Source: Peptococcaceae bacterium
GTDB taxonomy: Bacteria; Bacillota; DSM-12270; Thermacetogeniales; Thermacetogeniaceae
Length of the DNA: 6,668 nt
Reading direction: 5' to 3'
Assembly: GCA_003132605.1 (NCBI GenBank)
Contig: PKYJ01000111.1
Location: 1 to 6,668, forward strand
The first letter of the stretch is position 1. Every line of letters begins with the position of its first letter. The translations under genes were made by a program, and so were the position numbers. Shown here piece by piece: positions 6,500-6,668 of this stretch. Under the pieces are notes generated by a model. That model worked only from the letters and a program-made list of their open reading frames with translations, ran no database searches and was not told where the DNA came from.

Positions 6500-6534
6500 C
6501 CACCAGATGTTACCCTGGTGGTTTGTTTATTTTT
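6500..6534 (+). terminator. Intrinsic terminator after the bofC-like gene
   Basis: CCACCAG (6500-6506) pairs perfectly with CTGGTGG (6515-6521) around an eight-base loop, followed by TTTGTTTATTTTT-type sequence (6522-6534). It lies 53 bases after the stop codon. Confidence 0.85.
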
Positions 6535-6547
6535 CCCGGTTTCAATC

Positions 6548-6556
6548 TGTTATAAT
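6548..6556 (+). promoter_or_regulatory. Extended -10 promoter (TGnTATAAT)
   Basis: TG at 6548-6549, one base, then a perfect TATAAT (6551-6556). No good -35 is found at 16-18 bases (TATTTT at 6528-6533), as is common for extended -10 promoters. Transcription would start near 6562-6566. It sits just after a terminator, so it opens a new transcript. Confidence 0.7.
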
Positions 6557-6561
6557 GGGTG

Positions 6562-6668
6562 GTGGACAGGCGCTCCAATGCTCGTTGGTCTTCTTCAACT
6601 GGGTCTTGGCTTCAGAGGGGAAAAGCAATCCCCCACTGAAGCTTAGAGCCAGTTAATACAGTGGCGTA
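6562..6668 (+). ncRNA. Putative structured small RNA, possibly 6S RNA (cut by window edge)
   Basis: Downstream of the extended -10 lies a long interrupted hairpin: AACTGG (6597-6602) with CCAGTT (6649-6654), TCT (6604-6606) with AGA (6645-6647), GCTTCAG (6609-6615) with CTGAAGC (6636-6642), and GGGGA (6617-6621) with TCCCC (6629-6633) around a seven-base loop. The single-stranded stretch TCTTCTTC (6589-6596) lies before it. The 5' segment 6562-6588 would need a partner beyond the window, as in the closing stem of 6S RNA around its central bubble. 6S RNA binds RNA polymerase by mimicking an open promoter. The family call rests on topology, size and promoter only. Alternatively it could be the leader of a downstream gene. 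The reading frame across it (to 6646) has no family resemblance. Confidence 0.45.

Noticed and set aside
6440..6646. 68-codon reading frame overlapping the end of the bofC-like gene
   Set aside because: It starts inside the preceding gene's last codons, runs through a terminator, a promoter and a long hairpin, and has no family resemblance.
6562..6668. T-box, tmRNA, SRP RNA or RNase P RNA at the right edge
   Set aside because: None of the conserved cores of those RNAs that I know is present in the visible part.

Overview
The window looks like chromosomal DNA of a Gram-positive, moderately GC-rich Bacillota (Clostridia/Peptococcaceae-like; inference). The grounds are an S-layer-anchored (SLH) cell-wall protein, a DUF3842 protein typical of Clostridia, a BofC-like protein next to yebC (the neighbourhood seen around yrbC-bofC-ruvAB in Bacillus subtilis), strong AGGAGG-type ribosome binding sites and compact intrinsic terminators. 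All recognisable genes are on the + strand.

Layout. 1-42: possible last 13 codons of an upstream gene, overlapping a two-part inverted repeat (15-56). 125-1816: secreted protein with a signal peptide, three SLH domains, an SH3b domain, a polar linker and a DUF1906 glycoside-hydrolase-like domain. 1817-2264: 448 bases without an intact gene. They hold the decayed C-terminal half of a hemerythrin-domain gene with an in-frame TGA, and an AT-richer stretch open on the minus strand that I cannot assign. 2265-4271: amylo-alpha-1,6-glucosidase (glycogen debranching type, GH133-like). 4365-4787: DUF3842 protein of unknown function. 4909-5664: YebC/TACO1-family protein, closed by a strong terminator. 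5765-5832: a well-paired RNA-like element. 5905-6447: membrane-anchored BofC C-terminal-domain protein, closed by a terminator. 6548-6668: an extended -10 promoter followed by a long, interrupted hairpin with no convincing reading frame. I interpret this as the 5' part of a small structured RNA, possibly 6S RNA, cut by the window edge.

How the parts relate. The left half is cell-surface and storage-glycan metabolism. The right half is a conserved housekeeping/sporulation neighbourhood (translation-related YebC, then the BofC-like protein), in which ruv Holliday-junction genes would be expected just downstream (inference). The most interesting items are the putative structured RNA at the right edge, the structured element and possible forespore-type promoter before the bofC-like gene, and the SDR-like nucleotide-binding loop in the small DUF3842 protein. 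I found no CRISPR array, intact insertion sequence, tRNA or rRNA.
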